Shown: one piece after another, positions 37,906 through 46,846 of the stretch | Numbering within the stretch: the first letter of the stretch is position 1 | Layout: each line of letters starts with the position of its first letter | DNA from: CAMCTV01 sp964420985 | GTDB taxonomy: Bacteria; Bacteroidota; Bacteroidia; Flavobacteriales_D; Sanyastnellaceae | DNA length: 64,000 nt | Direction: 5' to 3' | Assembly (NCBI GenBank): GCA_964420985.1 | Contig: CAYQUT010000002.1 | Coordinates: 1-64,000 of the forward strand | Notes under the pieces: generated by a model | What the model saw: only the letters and a program-made list of their open reading frames with translations | Told to the model about the DNA's origin: nothing | Databases searched by the model: none | Made by a program: the position numbers and the translations under genes

Positions 37906-39102
37906 ATGTATCAAATAGATCAACACAATTTTAAAGGAAAACGAGTTTTGGTTAGAGTGGATTTTAATGTTCCATTGAATGACCACTATGAGGTGACTGA
38001 TGATACCAGAATCAAAGCGGCCATTCCAACATTGGAAAAATTGGCCAAAGATGGCGCAAAGGTTATCGTGATGTCTCATTTGGGCCGTCCCAAGTCTGGT
38101 CCTGAACACAAGTTTTCATTGCATCATATTATAGCCCGATTGTCTTCTTTAACAACATGTCCTGTGGCATTTGTTGCGGATTGTATCGGCGAAAAAGTGT
38201 CCAACGCCGTTGACGAAATGACTGAGGGATCTATCTTGGTTTTGGAGAATTTGCGGTTTTACAAAGAAGAAGAAAAGGGCGATGAGTTCTTTGCAGGACA
38301 GATTGCCGAAAATGGAGATGTTTATGTGAATGATGCTTTTGGCACTGCACATAGAGCCCATGCCAGTACGGCAATCATTGCCAACTTTTTCCCGACGGAT
38401 AAATATTTTGGTTACTTAATGGAGAATGAAGTCAAGAGCATTGATCGTGTGCTCAATAGTACCGATAAGCCTGTGGTGGCCATTGTAGGGGGGTCTAAAG
38501 TATCATCTAAAATTGGGATCATTGAAAACCTCATCAATACTGCTGATGCCATTATCATTGGTGGTGGAATGGCATTTACTTTCATCAAGGCAATGGGGGG
38601 CAAAGTAGGAAGTTCTTTGGTGGAAGAAGATCGATTGGATCAAGCATTGTTGCTGATGGAAAAAGCCAAGAAACAAGGGGTGAAGTTTTTGCTCCCAACG
38701 GATGCTGTGATTGCCAATGCCTTTTCAAATGAAGCTCAAACGGATATTGTCGATATTGACGCCATTCCAGAAGGGTGGATGGGTTTGGATATTGCAGAAA
38801 ACAGCATAGCGATTTTTCATGAAACCATCGTCAATGCCAAGATTGTTTTGTGGAATGGCCCCATGGGTGTTTTTGAAATGGAAAATTTTGCCAAAGGCAC
38901 AAAGGCCATAGCCATGGCTTTATCAGAGGCAACTCAAAAGGGTTGTTTTACCCTTGTAGGAGGAGGTGATTCGGTTGCAGCTATTAATCAAATGAACATG
39001 GCCGATCAAGTGAGTTATGTAAGTACAGGGGGAGGGGCTATGTTGGAAAGCCTGGAAGGCATTGTTCTACCGGGTATTGCAGCTATTCTTTCAAAAGGAT
39101 AG
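37906..39102 (+). CDS. pgk: Phosphoglycerate kinase
   Basis: This glycolytic enzyme moves phosphate from 1,3-bisphosphoglycerate to ADP. The 398-residue protein has the conserved RVDFNVPL start region, SHLGRPK, ENLRFYKEEEKGD, the hinge and GGSKVSSKI loop, WNGPMGVFE and the C-terminal GGGDSVAAI phosphate loop. The ATG at 37906 gives a normal N-terminus; the frame is open to a TTG at 37879, inside the hairpin. The 3' end overlaps the convergent NadR-type kinase gene by 20 bp. The upstream hairpin leaves almost no room for a separate promoter. Confidence 0.97.
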   Translation: MYQIDQHNFKGKRVLVRVDFNVPLNDHYEVTDDTRIKAAIPTLEKLAKDGAKVIVMSHLGRPKSGPEHKFSLHHIIARLSSLTTCPVAFVADCIGEKVSNAVDEMTEGSILVLENLRFYKEEEKGDEFFAGQIAENGDVYVNDAFGTAHRAHASTAIIANFFPTDKYFGYLMENEVKSIDRVLNSTDKPVVAIVGGSKVSSKIGIIENLINTADAIIIGGGMAFTFIKAMGGKVGSSLVEEDRLDQALLLMEKAKKQGVKFLLPTDAVIANAFSNEAQTDIVDIDAIPEGWMGLDIAENSIAIFHETIVNAKIVLWNGPMGVFEMENFAKGTKAIAMALSEATQKGCFTLVGGGDSVAAINQMNMADQVSYVSTGGGAMLESLEGIVLPGIAAILSKG

Positions 39103-39613
39103 AGTCTATCGCTTTTTGGAGTCTTTCGGAAGCGTCATGGTGTTCTAATACAACACAATGACGCTTTTTAAGTTCTTTCAGATGCTCCTCCCAAGCCCAT
39201 TGACGTATTGATTCCCCACTTCTTAATGGATCGTTTTCAAAAGGAATATGAGGAGGGCAAAGCAAATAGGAGAAATTGGTTTTTTCCCATTGCTCATTGA
39301 GGATTGTTCTCATGGGATGTTGAGTGTGTTTTGCCCAAAGGAATAAATTGAGCAAATCAGTATCCATGATGGTGGGAATTTCGACCGTAATATTTTGATA
39401 GTGATGAATGGCATCTTGAAAAAGATTGCTGAGTGTCTCCATTGAAAAGGGAGCTTGAAGATTTTTATTCTCTAACCACTCTCTATTGAACTCAGGTACA
39501 AAATGATATTGAGTAAATTCTTTTTTGAGTGATTCAAATAATGTCGTTTTGCCCGAGCTTTCTGCTCCAGCAATGACCCAAACGGAATCATTTAGTTTGT
39601 TATCCATCCCCAT
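39083..39613 (-). CDS. NadR-type nicotinamide riboside kinase (kinase domain only)
   Basis: The 176-residue P-loop kinase has Walker A GAESSGKT near residue 16, the VPEFNREWLE motif and MDTDLLNLFLWAKH, as in the C-terminal domain of NadR. It would phosphorylate nicotinamide riboside to NMN as it enters the cell. The adenylyltransferase and regulator domains of full NadR are missing. ATGs at 39613 and 39607 are both possible. It overlaps the pnuC end by 22 bp, which fits a transport-and-trap pair. Its own end overlaps pgk tail to tail. Confidence 0.85.
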   Translation of the reverse strand: MGMDNKLNDSVWVIAGAESSGKTTLFESLKKEFTQYHFVPEFNREWLENKNLQAPFSMETLSNLFQDAIHHYQNITVEIPTIMDTDLLNLFLWAKHTQHPMRTILNEQWEKTNFSYLLCPPHIPFENDPLRSGESIRQWAWEEHLKELKKRHCVVLEHHDASERLQKAIDSILLKE

Positions 39614-40158
39614 TGAAAGTAGCCTTCCAAAGCCAAAAGTAAGTAAAACAAATAAAGGCCCCCTAGAACAGGAAGTTTCCTGTCTAAGAACAAAAGGATG
39701 CAGAAGAAATCAATGACGATGAAGTAGAGCCAATTTTCATGACAGCCCTGCATCATTAGAAAGGTGGCCCAAATAGAAAAAGCAGTAAGTAAACTGTCCC
39801 AATAAGGTCGAGCAGCTTCAGTTTTCTTATTTAAAAAATAACCAAAGGAAAGTCCCAAAAGAACGGTTGAAAGGCAACCCAGCAAATGGATCGTCACTGA
39901 GAAATGGATGGAATGCCAGCTTTGACCCAATTGAAATGCGCCCCAAATGGAAAGAAGTACATACAGCAATTGTAAGATGAGATCTGCATACAATTTTTTA
40001 TTCCAACTGATAATGGCGATGGGTATAGGGCCAATGATGCCCAAAGCAAAGGCCCAATGGTTTTGTTTGAGGTATAAGAATGTAAAGCCCAAATTGAGAA
40101 GGACAGCTGACCATTCCAACAGTGAAGTTGATTTCTTGTGTGCCTCCAATTCATTCAT
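39592..40158 (-). CDS. pnuC: Nicotinamide riboside transporter PnuC
   Basis: The 188-residue protein has seven hydrophobic segments. It carries the family pattern LLEWSAVLLNLGFTFLYLKQNHWAF at its start (given here only as a landmark), YADLILQLLYV in the middle, and the ENWLYFIVIDFF and YLLLALEGYFQW elements near the end. PnuC is a facilitator whose flux is driven by phosphorylation inside the cell, here presumably by the overlapping NadR-type kinase. No TPP or other riboswitch is visible in the 92-bp region upstream, which fits a nicotinamide rather than a thiamine transporter. Confidence 0.9.
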   Translation of the reverse strand: MNELEAHKKSTSLLEWSAVLLNLGFTFLYLKQNHWAFALGIIGPIPIAIISWNKKLYADLILQLLYVLLSIWGAFQLGQSWHSIHFSVTIHLLGCLSTVLLGLSFGYFLNKKTEAARPYWDSLLTAFSIWATFLMMQGCHENWLYFIVIDFFCILLFLDRKLPVLGGLYLFYLLLALEGYFQWGWITN

Positions 40159-40208
40159 GTTGTAAAAATCCGCAAATTGAGGGTATGGTAATCAATTTTC
40201 TAAAACAT

Positions 40209-40238
40209 TTTGTTTTTTAGAAAACAGTCTTATATTTA
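40209..40238 (+). promoter_or_regulatory. Predicted promoter for the metalloprotease gene
   Basis: TTTG (40209-40212) lies 18 bp before TATATTTA (40231-40238), a one-mismatch -7 element, and 12 bp before the ATG. Confidence 0.42.
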
Positions 40239-40250
40239 TGCTTCAATAAA

Positions 40251-42161
40251 ATGAATATGAAAAGATTATTACTCGTTTTGGCCATGGTGCCATCTTTGAT
40301 TTGGGCGCAGCGCAATTGCGGATCAAATGATCATCATGTTTACATGATGGGCACGGATCCCAATTATGTTCAACGTCAACAGCAGATTGAAGAACAGACA
40401 CAGGATTTTGTTGCGCATTATAACCAGAATGAGAACCGATCTTTGGTGACCATTCCAGTTGTTTTTCACGTATTGTACAATGGAACAACCAATAATATCT
40501 CTGATGCTCAAATACTTTCTCAATTGCAAGTATTGAATGATGATTTCAGAAAACTCAATCAGGATGTGTATTCAACACCTTCTATTTTTACTGCGGCTGA
40601 TGCCAACATTGAGTTTTGTTTGGCTACAGTTGACCCCAGTGGAAATGCTACTACAGGGATCACCAGAACTTCCACTACCGTGGCATCTTGGACAACCAAC
40701 GATTACATGAAATACAACGTACGTGGTGGTAAAGATGCATGGGATGCCAGTAAATATTTGAATATTTGGGTGTGTACCATGAGTGGTGGAATTTTGGGTT
40801 ATGCCCAATTCCCTGGTGGCGCCGCAGCTACAGACGGCGTGGTCATTGACTACCGTTATTTTGGAACAATGGGTACAGCAACAGCTCCTTTTAATAAAGG
40901 AAGAACGGCTACCCATGAGGTGGGCCATTGGTTAAACCTGCGTCACATTTGGGGAGATGCAACTTGCGGTAGCGATTTGGTATCGGATACTCCAACACAC
41001 AACACCTCTAACTACGGATGTCCAACCTATCCTCACTTGAGCACATGCTCTGGCACACCAGTAGAAATGACCATGAATTACATGGACTACACAGATGATG
41101 CTTGTATGTATATGTTTTCACCAGGTCAGGCTACTCGTATGCAAGCGCTATTTGCCACAGGTGGGGCAAGAGCTTCTTTGATGACCTCTAATGGATGTGG
41201 AACACCGGCTCCTGTTCTTTGTGGTGTCCCTGCTCTAGGAACAACTTCAGGTATTACCCAAACGGCAGCAACCATCAATTGGTCAGCCGTTTCTGGCGCA
41301 ACCATCTACAATGTCCAATACAAATTGAGCACTTCATCTACTTGGACAAATACCACATCTACAGGTTTGAGTCTTTCATTGACAGGGTTGACAGCTGGTT
41401 CAACCTATAACTTTGCGGTATCTGCTACCTGCCCTGCAGGAACAGGCAATTTAAGCACAACAGGGTCGTTTACGACAACGGCGGTTGTTAGCGCATGTAC
41501 AGACAATTATGAGAGTAACAATTCTTTGAGCGCGGCCAAGACAATGGCCAAAAATGTGGATATAACGGCTAAGATTTCATCCTCTTCAGACAAAGATTAT
41601 TTCAAGTTTACTACAACTACTTCAGATAAAAATATCCGAATAGATTTATTCAATTTGCCTGCTGATTATGATGTGAAATTGTACAGAAACAACACCTTGG
41701 TGAGTACCTCTGCCAATTCCGGCACTGCTGCAGAGTCTATTATTTACAACAACGGAGCAACAGGTACCTACAAAGTTTACGTGTACGGATACAACGGAGC
41801 TTTTAATGCCAATTTGTGTTACTCACTAAGAGCCAGTACATCATCAGTGGCTTTCCGCGAAATGCAATCTGAAGAAGATGCAACAGCGGTTTTCACGGAG
41901 AACAATGGATTGGCCATTGCCAACGCTTTCCCTAACCCAACGCAAGGAAAATTAAATGTTTCTCTGAATAGTGATGAGGAAGGTGAGGTTAATATCTCCC
42001 TGTTTGATTTAACAGGAAGAAAAATCATAGAGCAAAATTGGATGGTTTTTGTCGGAAACAATGTGGTTGACATGAATCTAGATTCATTGCCAGTTGGAAG
42101 CTATGTTTTGGTAGTGAAAGGATTGTCTGGTTCTGATTCTCGAATCATTCAGAGAGACTAG
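40251..42161 (+). CDS. Secreted M43 (pappalysin/MEP-type) zinc metalloprotease with type A T9SS sorting domain
   Basis: The 636-residue protein begins with a signal peptide ending WAQ. The catalytic domain has the extended zinc site HEVGHWLNLRH (H222, E223, H226, H232) and a Met-turn near MNYMDYTDDACM, as in family M43 metzincins. A fibronectin type III domain follows (about 325-410: TAATINWSAVSGATIYNVQY), then a pre-peptidase C-terminal domain (NYESNNSLSAAKTM to LCYSLRAS) and a type A sorting domain (AFPNPTQGKLNVSL, ending RIIQRD). It probably degrades extracellular protein. Starts at 40251 and 40257 are both possible. Confidence 0.92.
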   Translation: MNMKRLLLVLAMVPSLIWAQRNCGSNDHHVYMMGTDPNYVQRQQQIEEQTQDFVAHYNQNENRSLVTIPVVFHVLYNGTTNNISDAQILSQLQVLNDDFRKLNQDVYSTPSIFTAADANIEFCLATVDPSGNATTGITRTSTTVASWTTNDYMKYNVRGGKDAWDASKYLNIWVCTMSGGILGYAQFPGGAAATDGVVIDYRYFGTMGTATAPFNKGRTATHEVGHWLNLRHIWGDATCGSDLVSDTPTHNTSNYGCPTYPHLSTCSGTPVEMTMNYMDYTDDACMYMFSPGQATRMQALFATGGARASLMTSNGCGTPAPVLCGVPALGTTSGITQTAATINWSAVSGATIYNVQYKLSTSSTWTNTTSTGLSLSLTGLTAGSTYNFAVSATCPAGTGNLSTTGSFTTTAVVSACTDNYESNNSLSAAKTMAKNVDITAKISSSSDKDYFKFTTTTSDKNIRIDLFNLPADYDVKLYRNNTLVSTSANSGTAAESIIYNNGATGTYKVYVYGYNGAFNANLCYSLRASTSSVAFREMQSEEDATAVFTENNGLAIANAFPNPTQGKLNVSLNSDEEGEVNISLFDLTGRKIIEQNWMVFVGNNVVDMNLDSLPVGSYVLVVKGLSGSDSRIIQRD

Positions 42162-42178
42162 ACATTGATAAAAAGAAT

Positions 42179-42210
42179 AAAAGGAGGGCTTGTCCCTCCT
42201 TTTTTTATTT
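42179..42210 (+). terminator. Rho-independent terminator after the metalloprotease gene
   Basis: The arms AAAAGGAGGG (42179-42188) and CCCTCCTTTT (42194-42203) close on CTTGT and continue into Ts. Confidence 0.92.
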
Positions 42211-42296
42211 AAAACTGGCTTGTTGATAGTTTCATTTTACAGTCAGGTTGAGGTAAAGATTCCATCCTACATTCGTATCAAGCAAAAATTCTAATT

Positions 42297-45200
42297 ATGC
42301 AGAAAAAATATTTTTTATCACTTTGTTGTATCTTCTTCATGATGCTGTCGATGCATAGTGCATTGGCTGTCAATATCCATGCAGAGTGGAATGATCCCAT
42401 TTTAGGTTGCACAGATCCTTTGGCTTGTAACTATGATGCGAGTGCTACAGAGGAAGACGGAACCTGTTTTTTTGAATCACCTTTTTATCCTGATGCGGAT
42501 GGTGATGGGTTTGGTGATCTATTCATAGAGGAGTATTTCTGTGAGCAACCGTTGAATTATGTCAATAATCCCGGCGATTGTGATGACACCAATCCCGACA
42601 TCTTTTTGGGCTCACTAGAAATTTGCAACCAATTGGATGATGATTGTGACGGGGAATTGGACAATGGTGTAACCAATGATTATTATCTCGATGCAGACGG
42701 TGATGGCTTTGGTTGGGTGGATGAGGTTGTTGCAGCATGTGAGTCTCCATTCGGTTATGTGAGCAATGCAGATGATTGCGATGATGCAACCTTCCTGTTT
42801 GCTGATTTGGATGGTGATGGAATAGGTTCGGGTCCCGCATTGGATTGTGGTGATGTGACATTGGATGGTGATTGCAACGAAGGAGATGCAAATGTTTTTC
42901 CAGGTGCTACTGAAATCTGTGGAAATGATGCAGATGAAGATTGTGATGGATTAGATGTAATTTGTGGAAACGGAGGTTGCACGCAACCATTGGCTTGTAA
43001 TTATGATGCATCTGCATCGGAAGATGACGGAACTTGTTTTTATCCTGAAGCTGATTTCTTGGATTGTGAAGGTAACTGTCTTTCAGACACCGACGGTGAT
43101 GGTGTATGTGATGAAATTGAAGTGGGAGGATGTACAGATCCTTCAGCATGCAACTACAACGAATTTGCGACAGATGAAGGTATTTGCGCCTATCCTCAAG
43201 CCGAGATTTGTAATGGCTTGGATGATGATTGTGATAGTGAAATCGATAATGGTGTATTGCTGACATTCTATTTGGATTTTGACGGAGATGGTTTTGGAAA
43301 TGTTGAAGAAACAACTTTAGCTTGCCAAGCTCCAACCGGTTATGTTGACAATACAGAAGATTGCAACGACAATAGCATCACTTATTTGGATACCGACAAC
43401 GATGGCTATGGAGTAGGCGATGTCATTGCCTGCGGGAATGCAGATAACAATACCGATTGTGATGACAATAATGCAGATGTTAATCCAGCGGCCACAGAGA
43501 TTTGCAACACCTTGGATGAAAACTGTGATGGTGAAGCAGATGAATTTGTAACCAACACCTATTACGGAGATTTTGATGGTGATGGATTTGGGGGCAATGA
43601 AGAGACCATTCAATCTTGCGAATTGGTGGATGGTTATGTCGAAAATGCGGATGATTGTGACGACTCGTTTGTTGGCTACGATGATGTGGATGGTGACGGG
43701 TACGGTTCGGGTGAAATATCAGCTTGTGGAACAGCCATCAACGCAGATGACTGTGATGACAACAATATTTTGGTTAATCCGGGGATGGAGGAACTGTGCA
43801 ACAATATGGATGATGATTGTGATGTTGAAGTTGACGAATTTGTTACTATTACCTTTTATGCAGATGTTGATGGGGATGGTTTTGGTAATATAGATTCGAC
43901 AATAAATGCGTGTGAAATAACAGAAGGTTTTGTTACCAATTTTGATGATTGTGATGATCAAGCAATTACGTATGATGATCTAGATGGAGATGGCTTTGGT
44001 ATGGGAGAATACACTGCTTGTGGCACTGCCAGTAATAGTGAGGATTGCAATGATGAGGACAATACGGTATATCCTGAGGCCAATGAAATGTGTAATTTGA
44101 ATGATGACAATTGTGATGGTGAAGTAGATGAGTTTGTGACCACAACATTTTTTGCAGATGCAGACGGTGATGGATTTGGAACGGATTCAGACGCTGTTGA
44201 GGCCTGTGATCAGCCAGAGGGTTACGTGAATAATTTTGATGATTGTGATGATTCAGTTTTGTCCTACGAAGATTTTGACGGAGACGGATTTGGATCGGGT
44301 GATGCTGTTTCTTGTGGATCAGCCACAACCAATACCGATTGTGATGATGCAAATGGCACCATTTCTCCGGACACGCAAGAAATCTGCGGCGATGGCGTGG
44401 ATAACGATTGTCAGAACGGTGATGATGTTTGTCCTATTTTTGGCTGTACTGATCTAGTTGCTTTTAATTACAACCCAGAAGCCAACACAGATGACGGTTC
44501 TTGTATACCGGTTGTATTGGGTTGCATGGATGCAACTGCTTGTAACTATAACGCTGAAGCCAATACTTCCGACGAATCTTGTTATTTCCCTTTGTCCAAC
44601 TATCAGAACTGCGATACTACTTGTATCAACGATGCTGACGTTGATGGAGTTTGCGATGAGATAGAAGTAGTGGGATGTATGGATCCATTGGCCTGTAATT
44701 ATAACATGGATGCTACTGATCCTGCTGCTTGTACTTACGCATCTAATGAGACGTGTAACGGAGTGGATGATGATTGCGATGGAGAAATAGACAATGGAGT
44801 GCTCATAGCTTATTATGCTGATGCAGACGGTGATGGTTTTGGTGATGCGCAAAACGTTCTGTTCGGTTGCAGCCCCATCGCGGGATATGTTTCCAATGCG
44901 GATGATTGTGATGATGCCATGATCACTTATCAGGACAATGACAATGATGGTTTTGGCGGTCTGGGCTTTGATGCATGCGGCGTATTGACCAATGACGATT
45001 GTAATGAAAACGACAACACCATCAATCCTGGAGCTACTGAGGTTTGCGGAAACAACGTCGATGAGAATTGCAATGGTCTTGTAAACGAGGATTGCGCCTT
45101 TGATGCGGATGGTGATGGTTATTCCAATTTAGAAGATTGCGACGATAACAATGCAGACATCTATCCAGATCAAGTTGAAACCTGCAATGGAATTGATGAC

Positions 45201-45857
45201 AACTGTAATAATCTCATCGATGATAACTTGGTGTTCGTTATTTATTATGTCGATCAAGACATTGATGGATACGGAACTGCGGAGTCCGATACACTTTGTG
45301 AAGCACCTTCAGTAGGCTACGCCACTGAGACCGGTGATTGTGATGATACCGACGCGAATATCAATCCCGGAGTGACTGAGGCATTCAATGGGATAGATGA
45401 CAACTGTGATGGTGTAATAGACGAAGACATGGTAGATTCAGACGAAGATGGAGTGGAGAACGGCCTGGACGCAGATGATGACAATGATGGGTTGTTGGAT
45501 GAAGTAGAAGATGACTTCAATGGCGACGGTATCGGTGGTGACGATTGCGACAATGATGGCATCCCAAATACCTTGGATACGGATGAGTGCCCCGTGTTTA
45601 TTCCTGAAGGATTTAGTCCTAACAAGGATGGAGTGAATGATGTTTTCGAAATTCAACAATTGCCTTACGGTGCAGTTGTGGAATTAGAAGTGTACAACAG
45701 ATGGGGTGCCTTAGTGTACGAAAGTACCGACTACAAAAACACATGGTCCGGTGTGAACAATGACGATGAGTCTTTGCCTTCAGGAGTATACTACTACGTA
45801 GTGCGCATACCCAATAAAGGTTTCGAAAAAACAAACCCATTAACCATCTGGAGATAG
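42297..45857 (+). CDS. Secreted MopE-repeat protein with type B T9SS (gliding motility-associated) C-terminal domain
   Basis: The 1186-residue protein has a signal peptide, eleven MopE-type units (DADGDGFG, DCDD, EICNxLDDDCDG patterns), six GCTDPLACNYDASA cysteine modules, a thrombospondin-3-like acidic stretch (DEDGVENGLDADDDNDGLLD) and a C-terminal domain (IPEGFSPNKDGVNDVFEI to NPLTIWR) typical of CHU_C/type B sorting. It shares its repeat types with the proteins at 17757 and 29044 but uses the other sorting signal. Known type B cargo often needs a PorP/SprF partner, and that gene follows 20 bp downstream. It probably binds many divalent cations; function unknown. Confidence 0.9.
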   Translation: MQKKYFLSLCCIFFMMLSMHSALAVNIHAEWNDPILGCTDPLACNYDASATEEDGTCFFESPFYPDADGDGFGDLFIEEYFCEQPLNYVNNPGDCDDTNPDIFLGSLEICNQLDDDCDGELDNGVTNDYYLDADGDGFGWVDEVVAACESPFGYVSNADDCDDATFLFADLDGDGIGSGPALDCGDVTLDGDCNEGDANVFPGATEICGNDADEDCDGLDVICGNGGCTQPLACNYDASASEDDGTCFYPEADFLDCEGNCLSDTDGDGVCDEIEVGGCTDPSACNYNEFATDEGICAYPQAEICNGLDDDCDSEIDNGVLLTFYLDFDGDGFGNVEETTLACQAPTGYVDNTEDCNDNSITYLDTDNDGYGVGDVIACGNADNNTDCDDNNADVNPAATEICNTLDENCDGEADEFVTNTYYGDFDGDGFGGNEETIQSCELVDGYVENADDCDDSFVGYDDVDGDGYGSGEISACGTAINADDCDDNNILVNPGMEELCNNMDDDCDVEVDEFVTITFYADVDGDGFGNIDSTINACEITEGFVTNFDDCDDQAITYDDLDGDGFGMGEYTACGTASNSEDCNDEDNTVYPEANEMCNLNDDNCDGEVDEFVTTTFFADADGDGFGTDSDAVEACDQPEGYVNNFDDCDDSVLSYEDFDGDGFGSGDAVSCGSATTNTDCDDANGTISPDTQEICGDGVDNDCQNGDDVCPIFGCTDLVAFNYNPEANTDDGSCIPVVLGCMDATACNYNAEANTSDESCYFPLSNYQNCDTTCINDADVDGVCDEIEVVGCMDPLACNYNMDATDPAACTYASNETCNGVDDDCDGEIDNGVLIAYYADADGDGFGDAQNVLFGCSPIAGYVSNADDCDDAMITYQDNDNDGFGGLGFDACGVLTNDDCNENDNTINPGATEVCGNNVDENCNGLVNEDCAFDADGDGYSNLEDCDDNNADIYPDQVETCNGIDDNCNNLIDDNLVFVIYYVDQDIDGYGTAESDTLCEAPSVGYATETGDCDDTDANINPGVTEAFNGIDDNCDGVIDEDMVDSDEDGVENGLDADDDNDGLLDEVEDDFNGDGIGGDDCDNDGIPNTLDTDECPVFIPEGFSPNKDGVNDVFEIQQLPYGAVVELEVYNRWGALVYESTDYKNTWSGVNNDDESLPSGVYYYVVRIPNKGFEKTNPLTIWR

Positions 45858-45877
45858 TTCATTTAAAACAAGAAAAA

Positions 45878-46777
45878 ATGAAAAAGTTAATCATCACTTT
45901 ATTTATTGCTCTTCCAACTGTTTTCTGGGCGCAGCAAGATCCTCAATATACTTTGCATCAATTCAACACACTTTTGATCAACCCCGCTTTTGCTGGATCA
46001 AGAGGTGGAATGGAGGCCAATGTGAGTTACCGCAACCAATGGATGGGGATGGACAAGAGTCCACGCACCTTTGGTGCCAATTTCCAAAAGAGATATTTTG
46101 GAGACAAATTGGCCACAGGAATCAGCTATTACGGGGATCGCATCGGTTCGTTATCTCGAAATGTTGTTCAAGCCTCTCAGGCTTATCATTTGACCATGAC
46201 CAAGTTCAATTTGTCATTGGCCCTGAATGTCGGAGTGGAGCAATTTACTGGCGGATTGGCAGGCATTCAGCATACCATTTCCAGTGAAGTAGACAATGCT
46301 TTTGCTTCCGATATTCAAAAGACCAACTTAAATTTTGGGGCAGGTGCATACTTGTATTCAAAAAATTTCTGGGCAGGTTTTTCTTTGCCTCATTTGATGA
46401 AATCAGATTGGGGAAAGGCAACAACAGGTGATGTTCAGGTGGCTTATGCCTCTGTGCATAGTTTTCTTACAGCAGGGGGCGTTGTGAATGTTAACCCAAT
46501 GGTAGATCTAAAGCCATATGTATTGGTGAAATGGACTGAGAACGTTTCTCCGATGATGGAATTGGGAACGATGGCTTTTTGGATGAAGAAGATGGGTGTA
46601 GGGGCAGGATACCGTGTGGGTGATGCCGTTGTTCTTAATGCAGAATGGTTGGTGAGTGAAAACTTTAGAATTGCATATGCCTATGATAGAACCATTTCTG
46701 GTTTGACTGCCTTCTCCCAAGGAGCGCATGAAATTGGTATAAGATACAACATGGGAGGAACTTTTGGATTGAGATAA
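45878..46777 (+). CDS. PorP/SprF family type IX secretion membrane protein
   Basis: The 299-residue protein has a signal peptide (KKLIITLFIALPTVFWAQ) and the signature DPQYTLHQFNTLLINPAFAGSRG, followed by amphipathic strands of a small outer-membrane barrel (SYRNQWMGMDKSPRTFG, GISYYGDRIG, AYDRTISGL). SprF-type proteins are needed for secretion or attachment of a specific type B cargo encoded next to them. The 20-bp gap and shared orientation make the MopE-repeat protein upstream its likely client. A terminator follows, so the pair forms a two-gene unit. Confidence 0.94.
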   Translation: MKKLIITLFIALPTVFWAQQDPQYTLHQFNTLLINPAFAGSRGGMEANVSYRNQWMGMDKSPRTFGANFQKRYFGDKLATGISYYGDRIGSLSRNVVQASQAYHLTMTKFNLSLALNVGVEQFTGGLAGIQHTISSEVDNAFASDIQKTNLNFGAGAYLYSKNFWAGFSLPHLMKSDWGKATTGDVQVAYASVHSFLTAGGVVNVNPMVDLKPYVLVKWTENVSPMMELGTMAFWMKKMGVGAGYRVGDAVVLNAEWLVSENFRIAYAYDRTISGLTAFSQGAHEIGIRYNMGGTFGLR

Positions 46778-46796
46778 AAGTTTTAATACCAATAGT

Positions 46797-46828
46797 AAAA
46801 AGGCGGCCTCAATGGGTCGCCTTTTTTA
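46797..46828 (+). terminator. Terminator after the PorP/SprF gene, possibly bidirectional
   Basis: The GGCGGCC arm pairs with GGTCGCC across a short TCAATG loop (one G-T pair), flanked by A5 on the left and T6 on the right. It could therefore stop transcripts of the porP/sprF unit and of the convergent E1 gene. Confidence 0.85.
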
Positions 46829-46846
46829 TTTCAATTGTACTCTATA

